A DNA stretch of 64,000 nucleotides. It comes from Peribacillus kribbensis DSM 17871. GTDB taxonomy: Bacteria > Bacillota > Bacilli > Bacillales > DSM-1321. The stretch spans positions 133,225-197,224 of the forward strand of contig NZ_KE387243.1 in NCBI RefSeq assembly GCF_000430765.1. The letters are read 5' to 3'. The notes under the pieces were generated by a model that was not told where the DNA came from, ran no database searches, and worked only from the letters and a program-made list of their open reading frames with translations. The translations under genes were made by a program, and so were the position numbers. Shown here piece after piece: positions 27,501 through 35,936 of the stretch. How positions within the stretch are numbered: position 1 is the first letter of the stretch; each line of letters opens with the position of its first letter.

Positions 27501-27735
27501 CCTCACAACTGCATTAACAACCATTTTAACACTGCTGCCTCTAGCTTTATCGTCCCGAACAGACACCATTATCTCTCAAACACTCGGTATAGTGGTGATT
27601 GGAGGATTAATAAGCTCCACCTTTATCAGCTTATTTATGATTCCTATTCTGTATAAATGGCTTCATAAGGACCATGGCCAGAGCAGCGGCGGCTTCGCAG
27701 ATGACCTGAGTCATAAATTACAAAAAAGCGTTTAG
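24598..27735 (+). CDS. RND-family transporter (SwrC/AcrB type)
   Basis: The 1045-residue protein is a full RND permease with 12 membrane helices and two large extracellular porter loops. The N-terminus MNRFLQAAIRRAGLIITLTV with a following LPEINNPTLTV is typical. The proton-relay Asp pair D401-D402 is in GRVVDDSIVILDN of helix 4, and GIVVTNGIVLVDKIER marks the second half. It resembles Gram-positive SwrC-type exporters of surfactin-like amphiphiles or drugs. No adaptor protein or TetR regulator is adjacent. The start is fixed by an in-frame stop two codons upstream. The leader is unusually structured, and possible PHO boxes lie before it. Confidence 0.9.
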   Translation: MNRFLQAAIRRAGLIITLTVIVLVWGVISAFQMQRDYLPEINNPTLTVTVKAQSLQADQVKEYITKPIQQAVRVVDNLQDVETNSFNGGSFISLNFPMKYDMEKAEEQVNKAIEEIPMPKGSDKPLVNRLSTHSLPIMTISLKSNNVNITENILRTSIQEEVVNGLKTVPGIKDIQVSGGGNAGYAISIRRDDLIKSGFSVDDINNSLKQQHTTETEGNLSDSQMTVPIKVNGWGLTRTDLQKLSISRADGKTISLSDVADISNAIVNLQTISRTKGTPSVVLDILKTPSSNITQLSQSIHSRLQDITPIKNKDVKASVLFDQGQQVNHSLQGLVKEGLLGCLFSMICVFLFFRKVRSTLLIAISLPICLLATAGILKVLGISLNILTVSGLVVAMGRVVDDSIVILDNINRKVEKRNELKSFAFITQGVKEMIPAIVSSTATTVAVYIPIALVGGLVGAAFSGFAWSVVIALLISLVVSVLVVPALYNLVWMGKPAATDDFLANRSDKMFNWVFQKKKLLSTVTVSAFVVLGAASALLPVNFLPMTNNTGQFGIQIEMPKNTSLEEVDSEVRRVEGLLKRNPNVSSFSSGLGSSYTPQSDDVFDAGGGWIQQPNIANLSLSIRKNADKTRMTSQLQKQLDSLKSSAIYTVTDKSIAGDDSLLKINLNGADSQTLEELSRSVGNRLKLIPGLAVQGLADEEGTASQYQLTLNRKMIEQNGLNLSDIMNRFKLYTAEGTIGEISINHNTYSTVMHLKGVNSKNAQALTETDPALRLLNQMGNELFKNKEGRTFRLNQLVAAAPITDASVIQEKDGHPYAVITGNILSRDVGKVTKQVKRVLKDTPLPEGVQYSFAGAPEQVKEMIYEMAIALSFSILLVLSIISCVFRGWKAPLTVLICIPLAFIGSAAGMLIFQLEWNLAALVGLLMLTGIVVTNGIVLVDKIERNRLAGHSLEEALLLGTLSRIRPILTTALTTILTLLPLALSSRTDTIISQTLGIVVIGGLISSTFISLFMIPILYKWLHKDHGQSSGGFADDLSHKLQKSV

Positions 27736-27790
27736 GAGTTTAGGTCCATTGTTTTTGGCTATGGACTAACATGCATACTATCCTTTCGTT

Positions 27791-27827
27791 AGAAAAAAGA
27801 ACCGTTCTTTAACACGGTTCTTTTTTC
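27791..27827 (+). terminator. terminator after the RND gene
   Basis: AAAAAAGAACCGT pairs with ACGGTTCTTTTTT around a short loop. Confidence 0.85.
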
Positions 27828-28348
27828 TATAGGTAAAACATTTATAAATATTGAAGTTACATAGAATACACCATTCATCCGGCCTCATACGGTCATTTAT
27901 GGCCTATCCGCAGTGAATGGGCTAGAATCTGGACCACACTTAGTTTTAAATCATATCTCTCAAAGGTTACATCGTAATGGTTTCTATTTCCTCTTATAAT
28001 ATATGCTCAGCACCTGTTCGAAATGATTTGTTCAACTACAGCACAATTCGGAGTGTGATATTGCATGTTTAATTTTCGGATAAGTAATTTTCTATATTTT
28101 TTATTTGAATTTTATTTAAATTATGTAAATTTGTTAAGGTGAAAAATAAACAAATAGGACTACGAATAAGGAATATACCTATTTTTTAATGGTGGATAAT
28201 ATCCCAAAATGTCTATTTTTAGGGCAAATTTACTAACTATAATGATTAATGAGATTAACTATATCCTTATATAAATTTACTAAACTGGCATAGTAAATTA
28301 ACAGAACAGGAGTACTCTTTAAGTAGATTCAGGAAGGAGTGTAAAAAA
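27828..28348. other. long AT-rich leader of the phosphoesterase gene
   Basis: No gene is seen. TTAACT (28255), TTTACT (28276) and TTAACA (28298) are spaced 21-22 bp, about two helical turns, and may be degenerate PHO boxes. AGGAAGGAGT before 28349 is the ribosome site. Confidence 0.4.
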
Positions 28349-31093
28349 GTGAAGAAAAAAGTAAACAAGAAAAAATTGATTGCTGGAGTTGCCTTAAGTA
28401 CGGTGTTGTTAGGATCTGCCGGTGCTTATGCCGCAAACGATTATGCTTTTGGAAACAGGCTCGTTGGTCCTCAGGCTGACGGCTCCGTATTGACACCTGT
28501 CAATCAACTTATCACGCCAGCAGGAAAACAGATTGAATTCGGGGGCAACCCTATTACGGTTGCTGTACATCCAAATGGTAAGACAGCCGCAACGATCGTT
28601 GGACGCAATAATTACGGTGGAAAAGGAATTAACATTGTCGATCTTTCGAACGGGAAATTGACTACTAAGGATTTATCCTTAGGCCTCTCTCAAATGTGGG
28701 GATTAGCTTATTCTGCGGATGGCAGAGAGCTATATGCAACAGGTTCATCAGGAACAACCGGAAAAGTAGTCGTTATGTCAGTTAGTGAAGATGGAACTCC
28801 ATCCGTACAAAAAAGCATTAATCTGCCAAAAGCATCTGTCGGCGGAAATATTAATCCACTTGACATAGCGGTTACACAGGATGGTAAGCTTCTAGTTGCC
28901 CTGAACCGTGATAACAGCCTTGGAGTTATTGATCCTCAATCAGGTTCTGTAACAAAAGTTGCAGTAGAAAATGCGCCTACAGGTGTATTAGTCAAAGGCA
29001 ATATAGCTTATGTAACGAACCAGGGCGGACGTGCCGAAAAAGAAGGGGACACAACGGTAAATTCTTCGGGTACAAATGTGGTTGTGGATCCTAAAACAGG
29101 TGCCACTTCGACCGGAACGGTATCTGTTATTGACTTGACTACGAATACAGTCAAGAAAACGATCGAAGTGGGTATGCAGCCTGAACGTATGACGCAGTCA
29201 GGCCAATACATATTTGTAGCAAATACAAATAGCGACACAGTTTCTGTCATTGATTCCAAAACTAATACGGTCGCACAAACTATAGACATTAAACCATACC
29301 CTAAAGCTGCTAAAGGCTCAGCACCAAACGCTGTGAAAGTGGTAGATAACAAATTAATGGTAAGCCTTGGGCGGGATAATGCGATTGCAGTATACGATTG
29401 GCATGGACCTGAAAAGACTCCTGAGCTGCAAGGACTTTTGCCGACAGCCTGGTTTCCAGTAGATATTGCTGTTGATTCTGAAAATAAGAAGTTAATCGTC
29501 GCTAATGCGGACGGTATTGGTTCCCGTGGACCTGCACGTGATTTAACGATTCAAGGAGTTAAGGTTACCGGGAAATCGTCATATGCTCAAATTGGTTCTC
29601 TTTCATTAATCCCATTCCCTTCTGCCGAGGATCTTGCAAAAGGGACCAAGCAGGTTTTTGCCGACAACAACTGGTTTGGTTTAAAGAACCTGAACGCGAA
29701 ACCTCGTCACAATAAAAAACCGGCGGCTATGCCGGAACGTGTTGGTGAGCCTTCAACAATTAAACATGTATTCTATATTATTAAAGAAAATCGCACTTAT
29801 GACCAGGTTCTAGGAGATCTAGGTAAAGGAAATGGAGAACCAGCCTTGACTCAGTTCCCAAAAGCAGTGACTCCAAACATTCACAAACTTGCGAGTACCT
29901 TCCCGCTCCTTGATAACGTATATACTTCAGGTATTCAATCAGCAAGCGGACACCAATGGGTAATGCAGGGAACAAACACGGACTATGAGGACAAAGAAAC
30001 AGATTCAGCTAATGTTAGAAGCTATCCTGGAGGAGCCGGGGATCCTATGGCGTATGCACCTACAGGACACTTATGGGATCAAGCAGCAAAAAATAATGTA
30101 TCTGTGGAAAACTTTGGCGAAGATACAACCGGTTTCACAGGATCAGCACCGTTTGGCACCTGGACGGACTGGTATAAAGATTATCAGATCCTTTCCGGAC
30201 AGAAAAAGGGCGATCTTCATGTGCCTATAGGAAACTATTCGGCAACGTATGATATTCCAACTCTAGGGCCGATTACCCATAAACCGTTCCCAACCTTTGA
30301 TACGAATATTCCAGATCAATATCGATTTGAAATATTTAAGCAGCGGTTTGAGGAACACGTCAAAAATAACGATTTACCGGCATTAAACACGATGTGGGTA
30401 ATGGATGACCATACTGCAGGCAATGCAACAGGTTCTCCTACACCACAGGCAATGGTTGCGGATAATGATCTTGCTATTGGTAAAATCGTTGACCTTATTT
30501 CACACAGTCCTTATTGGAAGGACTCTGTAATCTTTATAACTGAAGATGATTCACAGAATGGATTAGACCATGTCGACGGTCATCGTGAGCCTGCTCATGT
30601 AATCAGCCCATGGGTAAAAAAGGGAATTACGGACAGCCACTATTGGACGGTTATAAATATGGTACGCAGTATCGAGCAAATACTTGGTCTCCCAGCTATG
30701 AACCAAAATGATGCAGCCGCAGAACCGATGAGCGAGCTCTTTACAAACAAGCCAGATTTTTCACCGTATAACTTCGAGCCTAACCAGATACCGCTTGATG
30801 CTTTAAACGGACAGCCGAACTCCAATACGGCTGCACTTGCCAATACAGATCAAGTTACACCAGAGACAAAAGAGCTTTCAAAAAAATGGACGGAATGGTC
30901 AAACAAGAACAAGCATCAATTCACCGGTAAACATGCTTCTCCGGATGAAGTCAACGCCAACATGCTGAATCATTCTGTCTGGTACGCAACAAAAGGCTTT
31001 GATCAACCCTATCCAGGGGATAAACAGCCGCTCAGCCCAGAAGAAGTGCAGAAGCAGCCTGAAAGCAGCGCACCTTCTCCAGCAAATAATTAA
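28349..31093 (+). CDS. secreted beta-propeller plus phosphoesterase protein
   Basis: The 914-residue protein starts at GTG after AGGAAGGAGT. A signal peptide (about 1-29, AGAYAA) leads to a YVTN-type beta-propeller (about 55-430) with repeats such as GTVSVIDLTTNTVKKTIEVG and DTVSVIDSKTNTVAQTID. A phosphoesterase domain (about 470-790) follows, of the PF04185 phospholipase C/acid phosphatase family: KHVFYIIKENRTYDQVLGD, TPNIHKLA, SGHQW, ITEDDSQNGLDHVDGHR. It probably hydrolyses phosphate esters outside the cell or at the wall. The C-terminus is low-complexity. Its place after phoX suggests phosphate scavenging. Confidence 0.85.
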   Translation: MKKKVNKKKLIAGVALSTVLLGSAGAYAANDYAFGNRLVGPQADGSVLTPVNQLITPAGKQIEFGGNPITVAVHPNGKTAATIVGRNNYGGKGINIVDLSNGKLTTKDLSLGLSQMWGLAYSADGRELYATGSSGTTGKVVVMSVSEDGTPSVQKSINLPKASVGGNINPLDIAVTQDGKLLVALNRDNSLGVIDPQSGSVTKVAVENAPTGVLVKGNIAYVTNQGGRAEKEGDTTVNSSGTNVVVDPKTGATSTGTVSVIDLTTNTVKKTIEVGMQPERMTQSGQYIFVANTNSDTVSVIDSKTNTVAQTIDIKPYPKAAKGSAPNAVKVVDNKLMVSLGRDNAIAVYDWHGPEKTPELQGLLPTAWFPVDIAVDSENKKLIVANADGIGSRGPARDLTIQGVKVTGKSSYAQIGSLSLIPFPSAEDLAKGTKQVFADNNWFGLKNLNAKPRHNKKPAAMPERVGEPSTIKHVFYIIKENRTYDQVLGDLGKGNGEPALTQFPKAVTPNIHKLASTFPLLDNVYTSGIQSASGHQWVMQGTNTDYEDKETDSANVRSYPGGAGDPMAYAPTGHLWDQAAKNNVSVENFGEDTTGFTGSAPFGTWTDWYKDYQILSGQKKGDLHVPIGNYSATYDIPTLGPITHKPFPTFDTNIPDQYRFEIFKQRFEEHVKNNDLPALNTMWVMDDHTAGNATGSPTPQAMVADNDLAIGKIVDLISHSPYWKDSVIFITEDDSQNGLDHVDGHREPAHVISPWVKKGITDSHYWTVINMVRSIEQILGLPAMNQNDAAAEPMSELFTNKPDFSPYNFEPNQIPLDALNGQPNSNTAALANTDQVTPETKELSKKWTEWSNKNKHQFTGKHASPDEVNANMLNHSVWYATKGFDQPYPGDKQPLSPEEVQKQPESSAPSPANN

Positions 31094-31115
31094 ATACGTA
31101 AAGAAAATCCAAGAG

Positions 31116-31157
31116 AAAGAGGCTGCTTCCATTATATTTGGAGACAGCCTCTTTATA
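31116..31157 (+). terminator. terminator after the phosphoesterase
   Basis: AAAGAGGCTG (31116-31125) pairs with CAGCCTCTTT (31145-31154). Confidence 0.7.
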
Positions 31158-31246
31158 ATACTCCAGAAGAAACTAAGCATTCTTAATTATATAAACAATG
31201 ACATGAATGCAGGCTTTTTTTCATACTATATTTTGGGGGTGGAAAA

Positions 31247-31687
31247 ATGCCAAGAGCAAGTTACCGAAGTGCAGACGTTGACTTAATGGCAAGGATGATG
31301 AGAGCAGAAGCCGAGGGTGAAGGAAAACAGGGAATGTTATATGTCGGAAATGTAATTGTGAATCGTCTTGTAGCAAACTGTTTAGACTTTAGAGGTTTAA
31401 GAACAGTTAGGCAAGTTATTTTTCAAGTACAAGGAGGCAATTTTTCCTTTGAAGCAGTTCAAAAAGGGAATGTATTTTATCAAAGAGCAAGAGCTTCTGA
31501 AAGAAGATTAGCAAAACAGACTTTGGATTATTGGAGAGACCACCCAGCAAAATATGCTCTTTGGTATTTTAATCCGCATGCACCATGCCCTCCAACATGG
31601 TATGGCCAACCTCAAACTGGTCAATTTAAACAACATTGTTTTTATGAACCAAGACCTGGAACGTGTGAAAGTGTTTATAGTGGTTAA
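31247..31687 (+). CDS. cwlJ: spore cortex hydrolase CwlJ
   Basis: The 146-residue protein is a complete Hydrolase_2/SleB-type catalytic domain with no signal peptide, the length of Bacillus CwlJ. The catalytic Glu lies in ARMMRAEAEGEGKQGM (about 20-26); VGNVIVNRLV, GGNFSFEAVQ and YFNPHAPCPPTW are typical. CwlJ sits in the spore coat and breaks the cortex during germination, especially in response to Ca-dipicolinate. A GGGGGTGG site precedes the ATG. In B. subtilis it is paired with gerQ; here no gerQ is adjacent. Confidence 0.9.
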   Translation: MPRASYRSADVDLMARMMRAEAEGEGKQGMLYVGNVIVNRLVANCLDFRGLRTVRQVIFQVQGGNFSFEAVQKGNVFYQRARASERRLAKQTLDYWRDHPAKYALWYFNPHAPCPPTWYGQPQTGQFKQHCFYEPRPGTCESVYSG

Positions 31688-32372
31688 GTTTACTCTTTGG
31701 GGTAAGCTTTTTAAATATTTACGCAAAATAAAATAAAGCTTTTAGTAATTGTTTTTATTCAAGAAAGCAAAGACTGGAAATATTGAACTTCAACTAATAC
31801 GGGTACTTTTGTTGAATATCCTAAATGACTGATAACCTGAAAATATGCATGTTTTTATTCGTTTCATGCATGTTATCTTCAAAACCATAGGATGAAAAAA
31901 AAAATTATCTCTTCATTTAAATAGAGGGAAAAACCTTGATTTTGCGCGCATCCTGACACCCTTTTGCAAGGTGTCACATTTTCACCTTATTTGCGGCATG
32001 ATGTAATAATGCCCCTCAACCTTTGATATGACTGAGTAAGATGAGTTGAATGCTAAAATTTTGCTAACTTTGAGGATTTTAACGGAAGTTTCTCATTAGT
32101 TCACCGAACTTTTGAGAGGCTTCTTTTTTCATTTCCTGGGTACCGTGGATATACACATTTTTCGTAATTTGATCGTCAGTATGACCTAAACGATCCATGA
32201 TTTGTTTCGAGAGTGACACCAGCCTCGGGAAGAAGTGACGTGTGTGTGCGTGCATTAGTGAAAAGACGGGAGAAAACCGAAAAAATTAGTTTGAATCTTA
32301 ATAGGAAAATGTGTAAAATAATCAAGTCTTTGCTAACTGTTAAATGTTTGATGAATTGGAGGGAAATTTATT
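31688..32372. other. interval with integrase relic and palindromes
   Basis: Besides the integrase relic (32079-32264), the interval has a degenerate repeat head with TTCAAC...GTTGAA (31789-31816), an inverted repeat ATGCATG/CATGCAT (31845, 31865) and a palindrome TGACACC-N9-GGTGTCA (31954-31976). No intact gene is visible. Confidence 0.5.
32079..32264 (-). pseudogene. phage/ICE tyrosine integrase C-terminal relic
   Basis: The minus strand reads THTSLLPEAGVTL, then after one extra base KQIMDRLGHTDDQITKNVYI then HGTQEMKKEASQKFGELMRN and a stop at 32079. This is the C-terminal catalytic end of a phage-type tyrosine recombinase, including the LGH motif and the nucleophile Tyr in NVYIH. The N-terminal ~300 residues are gone and a frameshift splits the remainder. 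It suggests that an integrated element once ended here. Confidence 0.75.
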
Positions 32373-33224
32373 ATGGCAACTCTTATCGAAGAGGAAGAAT
32401 TACACCCGAAAGTAAAGGCATTTATTACAATCGCTCCTTTTTTAAACGATCTGTTTGCTCAGGATCTATGTATTGGGGTTTCCGATCGGAAGAATATAAT
32501 AATAAGCGTTGGTTCACCAACTGTTCCTGCACTGGAAAATGGTCAAAGTCTTCAAAAGGGCGACGGATTGTTTGAAGCTGTTTATGATGGGAAACCTCAA
32601 AAAATGATATTACCAAAAGAGATATTTGGATTTCCAGTACAGGCAAATACCATTCCCCTTTTGGATGAAACGGGCGAGGTCGTTGGTGCTGTTGGGGTAG
32701 CAAGTAGTTTGGAACAGTATAATCGTATATTTGAAATTGCCTCAAGCCTATCCGGTGCCGTTCAACAGGTAAGCGCAACGATTCAAGGAATGGCCGGTTC
32801 GGTAGAAAATTTTGCAGAAAATATGCAAAAAATTGTGGAACAATCAAATAATGTACTGCAAAGCGTACAGGAAATTGAGAAAGTGGCTAAAATGGTAAGA
32901 GAGGTTTCCGATAGCAGCCAAATTTTAGGCCTAAATGCTTCAATCGAAGCTGCCCGTGCGGGAGACTTTGGTAGAGGTTTCTCAGTAGTGGCTCAAGAGA
33001 TTCGTAAAATGGCTAGTAACTCAAAAAGTCATACTGAAACGATTAGAAATTCGGTAGTAAACATTAATGATTTGATTTCAAAACTGCACAAATCTGTTTC
33101 AGAGAGTAATAGTGAATCAACTAACCAATCTGCCGCCATCGAGGAATTGGCAGCAACGATGGAAGAAATAAGTAAAAATGCTGGCTCTCTTGCGGAGTAC
33201 GCTGAAAAAATTATAAGAGAATAA
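32373..33224 (+). CDS. soluble methyl-accepting chemotaxis protein (YfmS-like)
   Basis: The 283-residue protein has no membrane helix. A small alpha/beta sensor-like region (about 15-120, SDRKNIIISVG, QANTIPLLDETGEVVGAVGV) leads into a short helical signalling domain with the chemoreceptor hairpin tip LGLNASIEAARAGDFGRGF and VVAQEIRKMA. The length and layout match the soluble B. subtilis receptor YfmS. It would feed the CheA/CheW array with a cytosolic signal. GGAGGG lies nine bases before the ATG. No chemotaxis genes are adjacent. Confidence 0.85.
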   Translation: MATLIEEEELHPKVKAFITIAPFLNDLFAQDLCIGVSDRKNIIISVGSPTVPALENGQSLQKGDGLFEAVYDGKPQKMILPKEIFGFPVQANTIPLLDETGEVVGAVGVASSLEQYNRIFEIASSLSGAVQQVSATIQGMAGSVENFAENMQKIVEQSNNVLQSVQEIEKVAKMVREVSDSSQILGLNASIEAARAGDFGRGFSVVAQEIRKMASNSKSHTETIRNSVVNINDLISKLHKSVSESNSESTNQSAAIEELAATMEEISKNAGSLAEYAEKIIRE

Positions 33225-33880
33225 AATAATACTAGGGTGAAAGTCTTACAAAGAAGCTTATCAACGAAGCCTTTTTTCTTTTTATATGCACCTTCTGAAG
33301 AAGATACTGATCATTTGTTTGATAATTATATTTAATTTTTATTTATTTACTTCATAATTAAAGATATGAACCAAATAATCTTAAGTTGGATAAGCAAGGG
33401 AGGTCGAGGCACCTGGCTAACCCGACTAAAACAGTCAGACAAAGAAATATGTAATTCTAATACCTTAATCGGGCACTATTCTTTAAGAAGAAAAAAGGTT
33501 GTACTTAAATAAAATGATATTGTGAAGAAATGTACTTAAACTAAAGGGTGCGTTGATCCAGGAAGGATTAGCGGCCTTTTTTGTTGAAATCCTTATTGAA
33601 CAAACGGGGCAGTTATATTCAACAAAGACGGTTAAGGGAGTAAAATTAGATGACCACTTTTGAGCATAGAAAACAAAATTTAATATACTTTAGGACATCT
33701 ATGCGACTCTGCATTAATTAATATTAAAAGATTTATAAAAATTCATTACGAAGAACAACCATTTGTTACAACGCTTCAATATACTCCTCAAGCCTTAGAT
33801 GAGGTTACTTCCCCAGATGCTATTGCGATTTCAAGAATACCTCTATACTTACATTAAATTAAGGTGGAGGAGTGGGAATA
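33225..33880. other. AT-rich interval with repeat copy and fragments
   Basis: It contains repeat copy 3 (33524-33590) and a start-less open stretch (about 33728-33859) reading EEQPFVTTLQYTPQALDEVT then SPDAIAISRIPLYL, which may be the 3' relic of an unknown gene. Nothing else is supported. Confidence 0.4.
33524..33590 (+). repeat. dispersed hairpin repeat, copy 3
   Basis: GAAATGTACTTAAACTAAAG then GGTGCGTT matches the head of copy 1. A GC-rich segment and a T-run (GCGGCCTTTTTTG) follow, as in the other copies. The palindrome is degraded. Confidence 0.5.
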
Positions 33881-34840
33881 ATGAAAATCAAAAAGAATTT
33901 TAGATTTTGGATTATTATGAAAAAGTCTTTATTGGTTATTGTGGCAATTGCTCTTTTCTGGGTGGTTTTCCATCAGGTTATGATTGTATATGAACAAAAA
34001 AAATATCCACCATTAGGGCAATTAGTTGAAGTGGATGGAAAGCACATGCATGTCTATTCAAAGGGTAATGGCGAAAATACCATTGTCTTATTAAGTGGAT
34101 TGGGTACAGCCGCACCTGTGTTAGATTTTGAACCTTTAATTAATGAGTTGTCAAAGAATAATAAAGTAGTCGTAGTAGAAAATTTCGGATATGGTTGGAG
34201 CGATTTGACTAATAAGGAACGAACAGTGGAAAATATTGTAGAAGAAACTAGAACTGCTCTGAAAAAATCAAATATAAAAGGTCCGTATATTCTGATGCCA
34301 CACTCCATTTCTGGTATTTACAGCATGTATTATGCGAATAAATATCCAAAAGAAGTTAGGGCGGTTATAGGAATTGACCCTACATTGCCAAAGGCTTCTG
34401 ATTCACATTCTAATTCACATTCTGGTTATTTCCCTAAATTTGCAGGTTATTTAGCACCAATAGGAATTATAAGATTGGTATCATATTTAATTCCAGGCCT
34501 TACCTCACCATTAGCGGAGGAAGGAGTTTATTCTAAAGAGAATTTAAAGATGACTAAAGCAATTACTGCTTGGAAATACTTTAACAAAAATATAGTGAAC
34601 GAAACAAATAATATGGGTAGAAATATTGATAAAACAATTAATATGAGATTTCCATCTGATATGCCAGTCCTATTATTTAATACGGAACAACCTAAAGTAG
34701 ATGACTTTTATCAGACGGAAAAAAGTAAAATAGTCACTTTAAAGGGGTACCATTATATACATTGGACACGTTATAAAGAAATGAGTAGACAGGTTAATTA
34801 TTTTACAGAAACATTAGCTGCTATTAATAAAATAAATTGA
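33881..34840 (+). CDS. membrane-anchored alpha/beta hydrolase
   Basis: The 319-residue protein has one N-terminal membrane helix (SLLVIVAIALFWVVFHQVMI) and an extracytoplasmic or membrane-associated hydrolase domain. An LLSGLGT oxyanion-type turn, a nucleophile elbow PHSISG with Ser142, and a late His in KGYHYIHW are visible. The substrate is unknown; the family includes esterases and haloperoxidase-like proteins. GGTGGAGG lies nine bases before the ATG at 33881, while a GTG at 33872 is too close to it. The gene is very AT-rich and flanked by repeats and relics, consistent with acquisition. Confidence 0.75.
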   Translation: MKIKKNFRFWIIMKKSLLVIVAIALFWVVFHQVMIVYEQKKYPPLGQLVEVDGKHMHVYSKGNGENTIVLLSGLGTAAPVLDFEPLINELSKNNKVVVVENFGYGWSDLTNKERTVENIVEETRTALKKSNIKGPYILMPHSISGIYSMYYANKYPKEVRAVIGIDPTLPKASDSHSNSHSGYFPKFAGYLAPIGIIRLVSYLIPGLTSPLAEEGVYSKENLKMTKAITAWKYFNKNIVNETNNMGRNIDKTINMRFPSDMPVLLFNTEQPKVDDFYQTEKSKIVTLKGYHYIHWTRYKEMSRQVNYFTETLAAINKIN

Positions 34841-34929
34841 ATTCGCTTAGTTTATCTTAAACCCTCATGTGCGTTTGTTCAAAAAGTGCAGTAGTAGCCT
34901 CTTGTGTTTTTACCGAACTCGAATAAAGT

Positions 34930-35010
34930 TGTTCTTCAACTAACGGAGGACAAACAAAATACAGAACAAAAAGCATTAAAAAAGGCAGGAATTAGCTGCC
35001 TATTTTTGTT
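34930..35010 (+). repeat. dispersed hairpin repeat, copy 4
   Basis: GTTCTTCAACTAACGGAGGA keeps the head. The copy ends with GGCAG...CTGCC and TATTTTTG (34984-35008). Confidence 0.5.
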
Positions 35011-35134
35011 GCAATTTAATATGTTAATTATAATGTTATTTCGAGTTTTCTCCTTCAAAACGGAACCCGTTAATATTTGATGGCTTCTTTTAAATGTGTA
35101 TGTTTTTTCTTTGTATAAGGGAGGGGCAATACAT

Positions 35135-35287
35135 TTGTCTCAATTAAGACAACACTTTTATGTCATTAGTCATCAGGGGAGAAAGCCTTTCATGGCGAAA
35201 AATAATTCTAGTTTACATAATATTTATTATCGGAAGTTAGATAAAAAACACGTATTTTATCTCACAACCAAAGATTACTTAAAATAA
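35135..35287 (+). CDS. possible 50-residue protein
   Basis: AAGGGAGGGG lies eight bases before a TTG at 35135. The product is basic and aromatic (LRQHFYVISHQGRKPFMAK, HVFYLTTKDYL). I recognise no family. The good ribosome site is the only positive evidence. Confidence 0.3.
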   Translation: MSQLRQHFYVISHQGRKPFMAKNNSSLHNIYYRKLDKKHVFYLTTKDYLK

Positions 35288-35379
35288 TGAGAAATTATAA
35301 AAATTTAAGCTTTTGAGATTTTTACCGATACAAATCATGCGGCTGATTTTATTCTATCAGTTTTTGATCTTCAGTCATT

Positions 35380-35423
35380 ATGCATTCGTTCAATCAGATA
35401 TAAATCAGATTGAACGAATGCAT
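35380..35423. repeat. 16-bp perfect inverted repeat
   Basis: ATGCATTCGTTCAATC (35380-35395) and GATTGAACGAATGCAT (35408-35423) form a perfect stem with a 12-base loop. No T-run follows on either strand. Confidence 0.7.
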
Positions 35424-35610
35424 TTTATAATCGATTAGGTTTCAACCAAGAACATCATATTGGGATTGCTAAGGTTAATAAATCCACTGGTTCAGTTTAC
35501 ATAATTCTTTGGTCTTTGTTTTTTAATGAATCCATTTGTTTTATGTATAAATCGGCCGGTTTTTCGGCCATACTTTTTGCAGAAATTCCCTTTTATAGCG
35601 CGCAGACTAA

Positions 35611-35775
35611 TCAATTTAATTTAAAATGCTCGGATTTATATGTGAGTTCATTCCCGTTTAATTCAGCTGTTCCCCTTTTGTTCGCATCCTCGTGGATTTG
35701 TGAACGAATTTCAGTTTCCTCTGGGAATTGCAGCGCAGGAATCCCGGTTTCATCACTGATAAAGTCTTGATTCAT
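35611..35775 (-). CDS. small acidic protein, unknown (54 residues)
   Basis: On the minus strand an ideal AGGAGGT site lies eight bases before the ATG at 35775. The product starts MNQDFISDETGIPALQFPEE and ends with a KSEHFKLN tail. It is hydrophilic, acidic in its first half and has no membrane helix. A GGCCG/CGGCC hairpin (about 35551-35570) lies downstream as a possible terminator. I do not recognise the family, but the ribosome site and clean codon use make this a likely real gene. Confidence 0.5.
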   Translation of the reverse strand: MNQDFISDETGIPALQFPEETEIRSQIHEDANKRGTAELNGNELTYKSEHFKLN

Positions 35776-35936
35776 ATGTTATTACCTCCTATTTGTAGTA
35801 TGTATTTTCTCAGGCCGGAGCATTCATGAAAAATGAATGGATTTTTTGCTCTATTCACATTTTTGGAGCCATATATATGAGTAAGTCTTTTAACTGGAAC
35901 GGCCTTGGGAAACATTTATTCAGGAGGATTAACAGT

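Larger units (their letters stand above)
34841..35610. other. AT-rich interval with repeat, small frame and long inverted repeat
   Basis: Contents are repeat copy 4 (34930-35010), a possible 50-codon gene (35135-35287) and a 16-bp inverted repeat (35380-35423). A fragment in frame at ~35425 reads FYNRLGFNQEHHIGIAKVNK, like the tail of an acetyltransferase or glyoxalase, without a start. Confidence 0.4.
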
